Positions 32,029-32,045 of a stretch of DNA of 32,045 nucleotides are shown piece after piece; position 1 is the stretch's first letter, and every line of letters starts with the position of its first letter. Where the stretch lies: positions 1 to 32,045 of the forward strand of contig RFUP01000002.1 of assembly GCA_009922885.1 (NCBI GenBank), written 5' to 3'. The notes below the pieces were generated by a model. It was given only the letters and a program-made list of their open reading frames with translations. It searched no databases and had not been told where the DNA came from. The DNA is from Paracoccaceae bacterium. GTDB taxonomy: Bacteria; Pseudomonadota; Alphaproteobacteria; Rhodobacterales; Rhodobacteraceae. The position numbers and the translations under genes are program-made.

Positions 32029-32045
32029 GCGAGAAGCTCCGGAAG

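Overview
The window is a chromosomal housekeeping region of an alphaproteobacterium, most likely a member of the Rhodobacterales (Roseobacter group). The evidence is gene content and order: rho-mnmE-mnmG-rsmG-parA-parB facing away from maf-aroE-coaE-dnaQ, then secB/fxsA/timA/mltA/smr, hslVU, and amgK-murU-addB-addA-trxA. Other support is high GC by eye, alphaproteobacterial-type proteins (TimA, AddAB rather than RecBCD, HslV with a short propeptide), and parS sites of the TGTTTCACGTGAAACA type. No rRNA, tRNA, insertion sequence, prophage or CRISPR array was recognised. All genes look intact except mutS, which is cut by the left edge.

Layout. (1) 1-6124: end of mutS, convergent with hrcA-grpE; then divergent rph-rdgB-hemW-ybaN (DUF454), chained by 8-bp overlaps or tiny gaps. 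(2) 6114-12916, minus strand: rho, mnmE, mnmG, rsmG, parA, parB, nearly without gaps. (3) 12917-13407: the only long non-coding stretch. It is AT-rich, carries DnaA-box-like sites and sits exactly where transcription diverges; it is the best candidate for the replication origin. (4) 13408-16139, plus strand: maf-aroE-coaE-dnaQ, all overlapping. (5) 16130-19518: secB and fxsA (minus), then timA-mltA-smr (plus). (6) 19515-22571, minus: a lipoprotein alpha/beta hydrolase, hslU and hslV. (7) 22712-23623: an isolated gene resembling capsule-polysaccharide (KpsC/KpsS) glycosyltransferases. (8) 23672-32028, minus: amgK-murU-addB-addA-trxA.

How it works together. ParA, ParB and three parS-like sites (8411, 10295, 21993) bracket the presumed origin and form a ParABS segregation locus. 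Two of these sites are embedded at the 5' ends of mnmG and rsmG, and the third fills half of the hslV-hslU gap. MnmE/MnmG (tRNA wobble U34) and RsmG (16S rRNA) are the usual origin-linked RNA-modification genes. HrcA/GrpE/HslVU and SecB are protein-quality-control and export functions. MltA, AmgK and MurU are steps in murein turnover and MurNAc recycling. MutS, DnaQ and AddAB are replication-fidelity and break-repair functions.

I did not find a convincing previously undescribed system. The most interesting signals are regulatory or architectural: a DnaA box sharing bases with the maf start codon, a parS that contains the better-spaced mnmG start, and a terminator arm that doubles as a Shine-Dalgarno.
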